This document shows positions 25,301-35,068 of a stretch of 64,000 bases of DNA, piece by piece. The first letter of the stretch is position 1; the number at the start of each line of letters is the position of its first letter. This DNA is from Hymenolepis diminuta. Lineage: Eukaryota > Platyhelminthes > Cestoda > Cyclophyllidea > Hymenolepididae. The stretch spans positions 4,316,180-4,380,179 of the forward strand of contig CAADRB010000004.1 of NCBI GenBank assembly GCA_900708905.1, read 5' to 3'. The translations under genes were made by a program, and so were the position numbers. Below the pieces are notes generated by a model that made no database searches, was not told the origin of the DNA, and worked only from the letters and a program-made list of their open reading frames with translations.

Positions 25301-26165
25301 GGTAGAGTATTGACTAACAAAGTTGTTAGCTATCAAGTTATCTAAAAATATATTTAGTCAGTAGGTGACCCATGGGAAATAAAATAACAAAAGAGAGTTA
25401 AAGCGAGGTTGGGTAATTGTGAAACTTTAATTTCAATTCAATTTGGCTGTTTTTATCCCTTCGTATAAACGTTCAAGCATGTCATCCGAAATTTCTATCT
25501 GATAATTGATATGAATACGGACCCTCTTCAGTTTTATGAAGTTATTTCTCTCGTAGCGATATGAATACTAAATAAATAAATACTGAAAAGACTTTATTTT
25601 TCTTAAGTCGATTAGCTCATTTGAAGTGTCTAGAAAGAATATTCAAAGCAATTTCTCTTAATCGAAGCAAAATGAAGTTGCATTCACTACCGCTATTTCC
25701 CACAATGAGTGAGTCATAAATAATATATATTGCCTACTAGAATATTTTTTATTTATTCAGTCACTCAATATTTATTATTCTAGTTCTATCTTGGCGAGAA
25801 ATGCAGAATATTCGGGAAAAATCAAGAGTATGTCTACTTTCCAATCGGCATTTTTATTTCATAAAAAATACAAATAATTTGAATTCCAGTGTGAAAATTA
25901 AATAAAAATTTTCCTTTAGAACCCGAATCAGTTGGCCAAAATTAGATGGAAATTTATCAAATTTAATCTTCTGGTTTTAAAGAACCTCACTTTACAAAAA
26001 GCCGATGTGAAACCGACACCTCCAGAAAATAACCATGAAAGCACTGAACTCGGAATACACTGGAGATCCTCCACTAAAGTTATAGTTCGCCAACTTCTTA
26101 TGCAATGCACAGATGAATTCCTAACTGTTTTAGAACAATCTAATTCTCTCACATACACAAGTTAA
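19374..26165 (+). CDS. MYCBPAP: MYCBP-associated protein homologue
   Basis: Fifteen exons: 19374-19464, 19500-19598, 19633-19703, 19788-19845, 19911-20124, 21114-21372, 21655-21732, 21772-21841, 23951-24147, 24219-24359, 24486-24596, 24634-24779, 25177-25238, 25784-25827 and 25920-26165. All phases agree, giving 628 residues (the human protein is considerably longer). Family signatures are LRNWAKNI near the N-terminus, RPTERLLLNS, PMEQIGIPSQ, then an Ig/MSP-like module with KNNGTEDLTYHW, LGGILPP and TTEGVFSETWEL, followed by a helical C-terminus. In other animals MYCBPAP binds MYCBP (AMY-1) and acts in cilia and sperm flagella, as part of the axonemal central apparatus. The start at 19374 is the first in-frame ATG; an additional 5' exon cannot be excluded. 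The intron at 24597-24633 has a GC donor. Exons 25177-25238 and 25784-25827 are the least certain: another frame of the first also looks protein-like, but only the given frames satisfy phase on both sides. The second-longest intron contains an assembly gap. Confidence 0.85.
20497..20655. other. Assembly gap (159 N)
   Basis: Run of undetermined bases within a MYCBPAP intron. Confidence 1.
20819..20838. repeat. (TA)10 microsatellite
   Basis: Perfect TA dinucleotide run followed by gtatat. Confidence 0.9.
21842..23950 (+). other. Large MYCBPAP intron (2,109 nt)
   Basis: Phase-1 intron from gtaaga to tttgctttag. No exon, RNA gene or mobile element was recognised inside it. Confidence 0.65.
24597..24633 (+). 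other. GC-AG intron in MYCBPAP
   Basis: A 37-nt intron beginning GCAAGT and ending CTTTAG. The upstream exon ends AGAAAG (Arg-Lys), phase 0. Every nearby GT donor gives phase 1 and runs into a stop codon in the next exon, while the GC donor keeps a helix-forming frame open (EILELHSAGL onwards). AG|GCAAGT is the usual context of GC-AG introns. Confidence 0.75.
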
Positions 26166-26169
26166 TAAA
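26164..26169 (+). terminator. Poly(A) signal overlapping the MYCBPAP stop codon
   Basis: AATAAA starts within the TAA stop (TTAATAAA). If used, the 3' UTR would be only a few tens of nucleotides. Confidence 0.5.
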
Positions 26170-28149
26170 TTACTAACCAAATTTCAGTTAATTTTTCAGA
26201 TAAATTAATTAACTTTAAGTAAAGTACGTTTTATCTGATTCAAAAGTAAATGAAAGACAAAAATGCAACCAATTTGAAAATACATGGAGAAAAGTGGCGA
26301 ATATTTATATTATATCTGTGGTTTTGCGTTTCAGAAAATTAATTTCGTGTTCCACTATAATCGGCAAAAATGCATTTTTCTACTTCCATCGCCTAGATGT
26401 CTAGGCCAACCGCGAATTAACTTCATAAAACCTTTCAAAATGATAATTCGCTACAGTTTAAAAGTGCTATAGCCAACAGATGTCTCTCATCACCAAGCGA
26501 TTAGAAACGATTGACTGAGAATATGATCTCCACTGTAGTGTCCAGAGACGGTCCCGCTGTGTGTTTGCGTGTTTGCACATAAATACCCAAACGGGTGTCT
26601 ATCATCACAAGACACGACAACGAGATATGACTGACGTCCAACGAAGAAATTTTTCGCATATAAACCTAATTTACTAATTAATAAATTGGAGGTGGTTTGT
26701 CTGCCACCTCCGAACTGATCTGACAACATGAATAACTTGACTTATTTCATCTATTTGATCGATGTGGCCCCGATAGACCTCAACATCATAACAAAAAGTC
26801 AATTTTGTTAGCTGATATTCCTAATTACCTATCAAAGACTGCTAAACTAAAGTTGAATTTACGAAGGGATAGAAAAATAAATCACAGCAATTCCAAAATT
26901 AATTTTTTAAATTAAAATTTAAACTATGAATATAGTCATTTTGTTTGTGATTGGTTGTGTGATAGATTAATCAGTCATTGAAGATGATTGATATATGTGG
27001 TCGACGTGGCCGATTATGATCGGACTAAGAATGGAATAATCTACAATTTGTGAGCAATTTGGGAATATCGGAGGCTGAGAATAAAACTGCCAATGGCGAA
27101 GAATTCTATTTTACTCAAACTGTCCATGGCTAGGTTTTTTCATTTTCTTGACACGCTATTAATATGCTAAACTCAATCTAATTCACCCGAATTATTACAA
27201 TTGGTAGAGTATTCACTTTAAAAATAGCAGTGTCTGAGCGCACAGACACCATTAAGGACTAGGATTGCCACAAAGTTTAGATTGTTAAAGTATTCAGGAT
27301 GTAGTTGAAATGTTTTTCAAGATTTATCTTTATGAATGTCATAACGAGAACAAATGCAACTTTGATTACATAATCCCATTTACACCAAGCCCTTCATTGG
27401 AAATAGGCATTCACTATTTTATTCATTGTCTTTGTCAGGACTGGTTTATTGAAAATATTCAGATAGGATTTATAAAAGCGATTTAAAATTTAGTGATAAT
27501 TGAGTTGAAAGAATCCATATCTTTTCATTAAAGTTATAATATAAAAAATTGCTGGCAAGGCAAATTAGGACGTACAGTACAGCTAACAAAAAAATAAAAT
27601 ATATTTTTAATAGTTGCGAGCTATTACTAATTAGGACATTCAAAATAAATTCAAATGCACAAAAAGATAACTTTATAAAAGTAAATTAGGCATGTATTGT
27701 TATTATGCAAATCAAACAAAAGTAAACATTTTAAAAATTATATTATAAATAAAGTATCGCTCTAAGCTTGGAACTCAGGGAAGGCATAATTAACTATTTA
27801 AAGTAAATATTTAGACCGAGATTTAGAATTATAAGTCTTAAATAGACACGTAATTTGGCGCCTAATATGTTTATGTAAAACCTCAACTTACATTATTAAT
27901 ATAAAGTCAAAATCAAGATATAAAAAGATCTATAAACAAAATAAAATAATTGGTTTAAAGTTAACTCGCCCAATGAAACAAAAATTTACTCCTAGTTTTA
28001 ATCACTGCTTCTTGGCCCGCATCTTAAGAAATTGGGGAGTGGGCTTTTGGTGTTGCGTGGATTTGCTGTTAAGGTAGTTCAGTCCCACAAATTCTGATAT
28101 GTAGATATCCATTTTAAGAGGGTTATTCTAATCTTTCTTTGGACTTTAG
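26170..28149. other. Intergenic region MYCBPAP - MPP10 (2.0 kb)
   Basis: AT-rich DNA. It contains one copy of a roughly 300-bp dispersed repeat (26466-26771). No GAA/GAT-rich exons that could supply the acidic N-terminal half of MPP10 were seen. A 36-codon minus-strand ORF at 28002-28112 is judged unsupported. Confidence 0.55.
26466..26771 (+). repeat. Dispersed repeat, copy 1 (about 300 bp)
   Basis: Diverged but colinear with 56417-56711. Both copies begin gctatagcc and end near gatgtggc. They share the blocks gacgtccaac, cctaatttactaattaataa and ccacctccg. An internal hairpin (GGAGGTGG, 8-nt loop, CCACCTCC) sits near the 3' end. There is no coding capacity. It may be a short non-autonomous retroelement or a solo LTR; the class is not determined. 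Confidence 0.75.
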
Positions 28150-28177
28150 TCGAGGTGATTTATTGAGCGCAGTGAAA

Positions 28178-30146
28178 ATGAATCTTGAGAAAATTAAGTC
28201 GAAAGTATTTTGCATTAGTTGGTAACTCTTTTAGCTTAGCAAAGACGTGGATAGACTTGAGAGCAAATTGCTCGAAAAAAAGCCATGGTATTTACATGGT
28301 GAAGTTTCTGCAAAGGACAGATCAGAAAATGCGCTCCTGGCTGAGCATTTCGAAGTGCAGCGCAACGCAATTTTCAGTACTCAGACTTTCGTTTAATTTA
28401 AACCTCTCTAGAGCCCGAGCCATTGGATCCAAAAGTGATATTCGACCTGCTGACGAAGAAAATTAAGGAGCAAGTAGGTTGATTTAACTTCATCTCTTAA
28501 TTGATTTAGCCATTTAATGGACCTGAGCCGAAAGTCAAATCAAAAGTTAAGGCTAAATCTGCGTTTAAAGAGTTTGGCGATACAACTAAGAGGTCTCTTG
28601 TTGAGGAGTATGAGAACCTCTATATAAAAGCCAAGGCGTTGGAGAAGGTCCAGGAGGATCCAGAAAAGGAACAGCTTCGTTGTGATATTGTCGATCTATT
28701 TGATAATCTGGATGCTCTTTCGAACATGCACTTTGTTCCAAGAAAGGCAAGATCTATTTTTTATATTATGGCAATCATTTATTTGAATTGGATGTACATA
28801 GATTTATCTTTCTTTATGTATCGTACGCTGTTAGAGCTATTTCATTTCCAATAATATTTTAATTTGCTCACCTATTTTGCGAAAATTTGCTTCTTTACAT
28901 TGTAGTGGTTAATGCAGGTTGACAGATGGTTGACAAATTGTGGTTTTAGATCCGAGTCTGCTCCCTGTTCCTCCAATTCGGGTAGTAGACTTTGCGTAAT
29001 AGGGACTCCGTAGCGTCTCTTAGACACCCTTTCTCTATCCTCTGAAGTATTTTTAACACTTCTCTGAATGGGCATGAAGGATTCTATCACATCTATTAGT
29101 TGATATCCAATTTCCATTTGAAATTCTATGATTGTTTATCTGATATGCATTTCTAACCTATTTTGTACTATAATCTCTAGTTTGTTAACGCGTATTGGTA
29201 TTTCTGTTTCATATCAGATAACATTACATTTACGAAGGCCAAATACATCTCAGAAATTTAGGATATTGTCTTCCTTCACTACGTTAATTCTCTAAATCAG
29301 GTTAAAGAAAATTTATCAATGATGGATTTTTTCATTGACTAATGCTGATATTCTGAATTCGTGATTACCATTGTTGGGCTTTTGAGAGTAGTTTTGCAGA
29401 AAAGTCAACTAAGGTAATATACAAACCTTTAGCGGGTCGTGAATGTAAACATAACTGCGTGATTCCCCTCTCCAAATAACTGTTTATTATGGCTTTCGAA
29501 GCGTTTTGACTAAATGTCATGATCGACTTCAAAACTTTGTTAATACTCTAGCGATGATCGCTAAGTTTTTTACTCTCTTCATAAGGTACCAAGATAAATC
29601 TATCATTGACAGGCCTCTTGTTTATTACGAATTTAAAATGTGGGGTACTTGATGTTTTAAGACGTTCATTTAAATAAAACTAGGTTGTCGAATTAACTGT
29701 CTGGATTCTTGTGTGGTTCAATTGTTAGTAACTCATTTTCCCTAAGTTATGGGTCCTCTCAGTTTCAGCAAGAGAAATTGCTACCTAGTGCATGGTTAAA
29801 ATCTTAATCATATCCTTTTGAACTATTTTAGCGTGTTGATGGTTATAACATCCTGACGAACAAGCAAGTCATAGCCCTTGAGGAGGCTGGACCCACAGCA
29901 TTAGCAGAGGCCGACCTTCTTGCTCCCGAAGAGATTCTCGAACCCCGTGGAGAACCCCTCAAAGGGGCTTCAGAAGTCACCTCCACGGACAAACGCCGTC
30001 ATAGAAAGAAGCTTATGCGTGTCCGTGCGGGTAAACGCAAGCTGCGAGCCGCTCTGGCCATCAAGACTAATGACCAAAAGGTTGCTCTCGAGAAAGTCAT
30101 TAAATTGGCCCACAAACCTGGATCAAACATCAAAATTGCCCGATGA
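28178..30146 (+). CDS. MPHOSPH10: U3 snoRNP protein MPP10, C-terminal half
   Basis: Five exons: 28178-28204, 28235-28376, 28412-28473, 28510-28746 and 29832-30146. They give 260 residues if translation starts at the ATG at 28178. MPP10 is a component of the small-subunit processome that works with IMP3 and IMP4 on U3 snoRNA-guided 18S rRNA processing in the nucleolus. Conserved blocks in order are LESKLLEKKPW, HGEVSAKDRSENALLAE, PEPLDPKVIFDLL, LFDNLDALSNMHFVP and LLAPEEI, then a basic KRRHRKK-type segment. Human MPP10 is 681 residues; the first ~350, including the acidic region, are not visible. The frame stays open upstream of the ATG to a 3' splice-like site at 28149, so a cis-spliced upstream exon or a trans-splice (spliced leader) acceptor are both possible. 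The last intron (28747-29831) uses a GC donor. Confidence 0.85.
28747..29831 (+). other. GC-AG intron in MPP10
   Basis: A 1,085-nt intron beginning GCAAGA after an exon ending AGAAAG, and ending tattttag. The flanking exons are phase 0 and conserved on both sides (NMHFVPRK before; the LLAPEEI exon after). No GT donor nearby keeps the frame. The donor context matches that of the GC-AG intron at 24597. Confidence 0.75.
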
Positions 30147-30197
30147 GACTCCAAACAAGCAGCAGAGGTTCTGTACATAATTATATATTCTTGTGTG

Positions 30198-30203
30198 ATT
30201 AAA
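30198..30203 (+). terminator. Candidate poly(A) signal ATTAAA of MPP10
   Basis: ATTAAA lies 52 nt beyond the MPP10 stop. It coincides with the stop codon of the opposite-strand dsRNA-binding gene (30199-30201), so cleavage downstream of it would create transcripts that overlap in antisense. Confidence 0.45.
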
Positions 30204-32382
30204 TACAAGTCCTCCCAAACCACAACTTCTCGTCTAGAATGGGGTTCTTTTTAGACATCGTATGTAGGTACACGAGACATTTATAGGCAGCGTCTAATCG
30301 TGCTTCATCCACGTTTGCACAGGGTCGACTGCATGTAACTTGTGGAGGAATGGTTGAGAGTTGAGCTTGACAGTAGATCTTACCTGAAACAAATGAAAAA
30401 TAGCTAAAAGTTAGGATTAAAACAGTGGGATTAAAACTTTTAATGATATTTTGGACCGAAGAAAAGTCATTCACAGAAGCAATCGAAAAACTCGAATTTT
30501 GTATCACTCTCTTGACCAATGTTCAGTGCGATTTGCTAATCCAAAGTCAGAATTCTCGACAATGATTTCGAATCCGTGTTCGATAAAAACCACTTGGAAT
30601 TTCTACTGAATCTGTGCTTACATATGGCTGATTTACTGTTCTAAATCATAAGGTTGACAACAATGTGGACAAAATTTCCACAGCTTTCCTGGAAAACAGC
30701 ACGTCAGTCAGATGAGGACCATCAACGACTCACTTTGAACATTTTTATCTGTAGAGAGGAATAGGATGCTTGAAGCAGAGAAAGATATATATATATATAT
30801 CAAGTATATATCATTTCAAATAATGAGTAATGTTTATGAAATTCGTAGGCAAGGAATGAGTAACGTATGTAGGTGTCTTACATTCCTGAAATATTTACAT
30901 ACATATTTTGTATACCTGAAGACACATATTGAGACCAAAGCGGTGAACCTTCGAATAAGAATTGGAATAGACACTCTCTGAACCTTTACTTCTGTAGAAT
31001 CAATCTACTACTGTCGGGCGTAAAGTAGACGATGAAGTTAATTTCATTCAAAACATAAGGGAAATGAATGCCAGTGTCAGACATAGACAAAGAAAGTTTA
31101 TACCACCATTACCAGACGTGGTGGATACAAAATTAAATCCGATCAGAATAAAACGTGAACAATGCTATTGTCAACTATAAATAAGGCGATTTGAAATCTC
31201 GCCTGCCAAAGCGCTTCACGCAGATTCCATGAAAAAAGATGACATTTGAATGTTTGAATTCAGCAAGAAACACAATCCTTGATTCTTTAAACATGAATCT
31301 CAATTAAAGGACGAAGTAGCATCAATCAGAAAGCGGTTTACTCGTTTCAGTAGCTTACGACAAAAAGATTTACATAAAGAGGCAGAGTTTAAAATCCTAC
31401 TTCATAACGAAATATGAATTAATAACCGTATCCAGATTTCGAGGTAAACGCATATTCTCTTTACTTTGCATTGATTAAACTCACCAGACTTGGTTTTGGT
31501 TGTGTAAGAGTAGAAAACAGTGATTTTCCTTTCGTCCAGTACTCGCTGAAGCTCAGCATAAATGTCAAGATCAGGAGAGGCGAGATTTTCCACATTGACA
31601 TTTGTAACCTTTCCTTTGCAAGTGTAAATTCCAGAAAGAATTTTGCGTGTCAATTTGTTTGCCGTCTCCTGAGTACTCTGTTTAACTTTCAACTTGTTGA
31701 GATCTTGTTTGTCAACCAAAGGTAGGTTTTCTTCCTCCATTGCTTCAATAGCTTCACTGGGGATAGTTAATCCCTGTTCGACCACTTCTTTAACAAACTC
31801 CGCCGCAACTCTCCTCTTAGCCTCCTTTTTGGAGTTACCGAAAGCAATAAACTCCCACCGCCATAGGCGTATCTTACACTGGAATTTCCCTCCGTGGATA
31901 AGCGAACCTGAGTACTCTTTGAATTCATACGTGGGAGGTGGCCACATATTTTTATCACAGTATTCTTGAACCTTACTAACGTAATTAATTTGCGTTCGAG
32001 TTGCTGCAGCACTCAAATGTTCAATATTTGAAGCGTCACCTACAATATCAATCCCAAGCATAGGAAGTGAACTCTTCATTGAGCTCAAAAGTGCCCTATC
32101 TGCTTGTGAAGTTGGGTTCTGACCGATCACTTGCAGAAGAACGTAATAGGCTGCGAGATGTTTGGCCTTTTTCTTACTTGGACCTAAAGGAAGAGAAATT
32201 TGTTAAAAATAGTACCAACCTTTTCCGTAGGCCGCCACTTTTCCAACCCTGCATTGAAAGACATAAATTGGTTCATGTGCTTCGCCTTCGTTTGCAACCA
32301 TTTCGTAGTGCACTACTAAAGATCTTTTGCTAGCATATTCCTGTAGAATTTCAATTGGCGTTTGGTTAGAAGCTGTCAACAT
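30199..32382 (-). CDS. TARBP2: TARBP2/PRKRA/Loquacious-type dsRNA-binding protein
   Basis: Three exons (complement): 32220-32382, 31485-32183 and 30199-30383, giving 348 residues (human TARBP2 366). Three double-stranded RNA-binding domains are visible. dsRBD1, about residues 8-75, starts TPIEILQEYA and ends with KKKAKHLAA. dsRBD2, about 119-191, starts INYVSKVQEYC and ends with KKEAKRRVAAEF. dsRBD3, about 259-331, starts LDIYAELQRVL and has DEARLDAAYKCL where the RNA-contacting KKxAK would be. That layout, with two RNA-binding domains followed by one lacking KKxAK, is typical of Dicer partners, in which the third domain binds Dicer. The protein therefore most likely supports siRNA/miRNA loading in the cytoplasm. 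TARBP2, PRKRA and Loquacious cannot be told apart from sequence reading alone. The introns are 36 and 1,101 nt; the start is the first in-frame ATG. Confidence 0.9.
30384..31484 (-). other. Intron of the TARBP2-like gene (1,101 nt)
   Basis: Phase-1 intron, gtgagt to tttgtttcag, splitting dsRBD3. It includes a (TA)n run near 30787. No nested gene was recognised. Confidence 0.75.
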
Positions 32383-35068
32383 GATTTTAAGCAACCAATT
32401 ACAAAGACAAAATTAGAGAGCCGATTCAACGAATGACTGATCAAATATCCAATGTTTGTCCTTTGCAAGGTCACATTCCATTTTTATTTCTCTAATATTT
32501 ATAATTTTTATTATAATTTCTATAATATTTAAAATTTCCACAAAGCGTAAAAACGTGTTTTAAAATTGATTTGTTAGTTATCATGTTGGATTATGTTTGC
32601 AAACGTGTGTACAAATTCGAATTAATAAAATTACCAAGTGTGCTTAGAAGAAATCCACATGTTTCGTGCGAAATGCCTTTTATGTATTCTATGACGGAGT
32701 TAGCGCAATACTTTGGGTTTGGAGCATTATAATCTCTGGGTATTACTTAAAAATACGGGAATCCTTGTTCTTAAACGGAAATATCAGCATCTTTAGTATT
32801 ATTAATAAACTTGACATTTAGATGACAGTACATATTCTCTCATTTTTGAAAATATCTTTTGATTGTAACCCGAAGTCTAATTAACATTTCGAGAATAAAC
32901 TCTAAAACTTGCTGCTATGTTCTATTTAACCGAAATTAATATTACCTGAGTATCTGGTCTAATAGTATTTTATAAGCTCAATAATTTTAAATTAAGCGAA
33001 ATCCATTATTTGGGTCGATTTAAATCTTGTGAAACGAATAACCGACTGAATCAGCTGGCTCATAGAGCCGTATTTACTAAAATGTGCTAGCACAAGAAAT
33101 TCTTCTGCTACTTGCAGTCATTGAGTGACTAATTCTGAAGGATTCGATAAGAATTAAATAATTAGTAAACAGGTCATTATTACCGAAAATCCTGAAAACT
33201 GTATTCGTCACCCGTCCGTATCAACAAAATCCCTGAAATTATTATATCCATGGTGACAAGCAATGAGTTTGAAGAAAAATACAGAACATCGAGACCTAAT
33301 AATCTCATCATGAGATTCTGCATTGAACGGATGGTCTTAATGCTAACAGTTTGATGACTTTATTTCACAATGTAAATAACTGTCGATTTGATCTCAATGA
33401 AATCGCCGGTCTAAACAGAATTGGAATTGGTTACCGTTTATGCTACTTATAAGAAAATAAGATTTTTTCTCTATATAATTTTTATGGGTAAGATTCTTAA
33501 TTTACGCCTTTTAAATCCTGCTTCTTTAAATTCCCTTTATTCGAACGAATTTGTAGGCATTATGGTTGTAAATGGTGCATAATATTAATCGACTTATCGA
33601 CACACAAACGAGTGTCTTGTTTTGATATAGTGGTTTGGATTGTTTTATATTGTGGTATTGTCGGGTCGTATTTATAACTAGTGCAATTTCTTGGGGAATC
33701 TAAGAGTCAGTTACGTTAGCCTACAAAGAAGAGCAGATTACAACACCTGCATTGATCGGAAACATCTCTTTTCAATATAGCAGCGTTCCAATTAGTCCAA
33801 CGGATACCAGTGATCTCAAGATTGTCAAATTCTGTTCCTTCCCATCTGACCCTGTTACAATAACTAACTGTCATGTTACTTGTGGCGAATACTTTTAACT
33901 TCAAAACTCAGCATTTCAGACGCTTGACGTCTCCAAAACATCCTACATGGCCAATTAGTCCAATGAGCACCAGTGATCTCTGGAATAGCAAATTTTTCTC
34001 TTTCCTGCTATCCAGCGAGTGTTTACATTGGATAGTCACTCAAATATTATTTGTGTTAGTTTAAAATTTAGCTCTAAAGCATCTAAGACTGCCAAGTAGT
34101 CCGACGAGTGCTAGTGGTTTCACAATTGTCGAAAACCAATCAATCACAACTTAAAGCTATTTTATACCCCACTTTACTAGTACTTACTGTGAAACTTATT
34201 AGATAAAATATTTGGTTACCTAAAATATCTAAGAATGCTCACAATAATAAAGATCTTTCCACTCATATTCGAATTCGGAAGCCTTCTCGTTGTAAGCTAT
34301 TAATTCTTTATCTATTTTGGTGTATAGGTGATTCATCTAAAAACAGGCTATTTAAAAAACACTTTTGCTAACATTACGGAGTCTGTTTTCAAAAAGGTCA
34401 CAAGAACCGATTTCTCTGCTAGGGCCTTACTATAACAGTACAAATAATAGCGTTGGGTTTGATAACAGAAGATCTACTATGAATAAGAAAAAAATAATTT
34501 AATACATTTGATACTCAAATTTTCCAGATATTTAGAAGATTTTAAACAGGTCGAATATTCCTAAATCTGTTAAGAGAATCAAACATTAGCATTCCAAAAA
34601 GATTAAAATACTGTGATATAGGTGTTATTAACTGCCTTATTTTATGATAACAAAAACGGCAGGGTTAGTAAACTTTTGTTAACTTTTAACATTGTGGGGA
34701 AATGGAGGTTTTTATAAGAAATAAAATATTTGTCGAGGCCCAATTGACATGTATTTTGATTATTATGGAGGATAAATTTTTAAGTGTAAAGGCAGTTTTT
34801 CATTTATTGGAGACTATTTATAAAACTGAGATATCAATGCTGATTTGTGAAGTACGGTATACCCGTGAATATTAAACAAATATTAAGATGCTTATTGTGG
34901 CTACTTAAATTAAAAAACATAATATATTTTTAAATTTTCATTCTCCGCTAATTTTTGGAAATGTGTTTATTCTTTCGCATATTATTTTTCATTAATGCGC
35001 AAATATATTGCCGATGATTTTGCTTGGCACGTTGCTATCTGACTCTGTGTTCTGTCTTTTCATATACC
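32383..35068. other. Divergent intergenic region TARBP2 - eIF3M (2.7 kb)
   Basis: Upstream sequence of two divergently transcribed genes, AT-rich. Three degenerate tandem units are seen at about 33788-34130. No TATA box or coding exon was recognised. Confidence 0.55.
33788..34130 (+). repeat. Degenerate tandem repeat, three units of about 140-165 bp
   Basis: Units begin ccaattagtccaacgg (33788), ccaattagtccaatga (33951) and ccaagtagtccgacga (34092). Each continues with a variant of accagtgatctc and then attgtcaaa or similar. The spacings are 163 and 141 bp. Divergence between units indicates an old array. Confidence 0.55.

Noticed and set aside
28002..28112. 36-codon minus-strand ORF with a basic C-terminus, next to MPP10
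   Set aside because: Too short, and its upstream side is the MPP10 gene on the other strand; no splice site is well placed.
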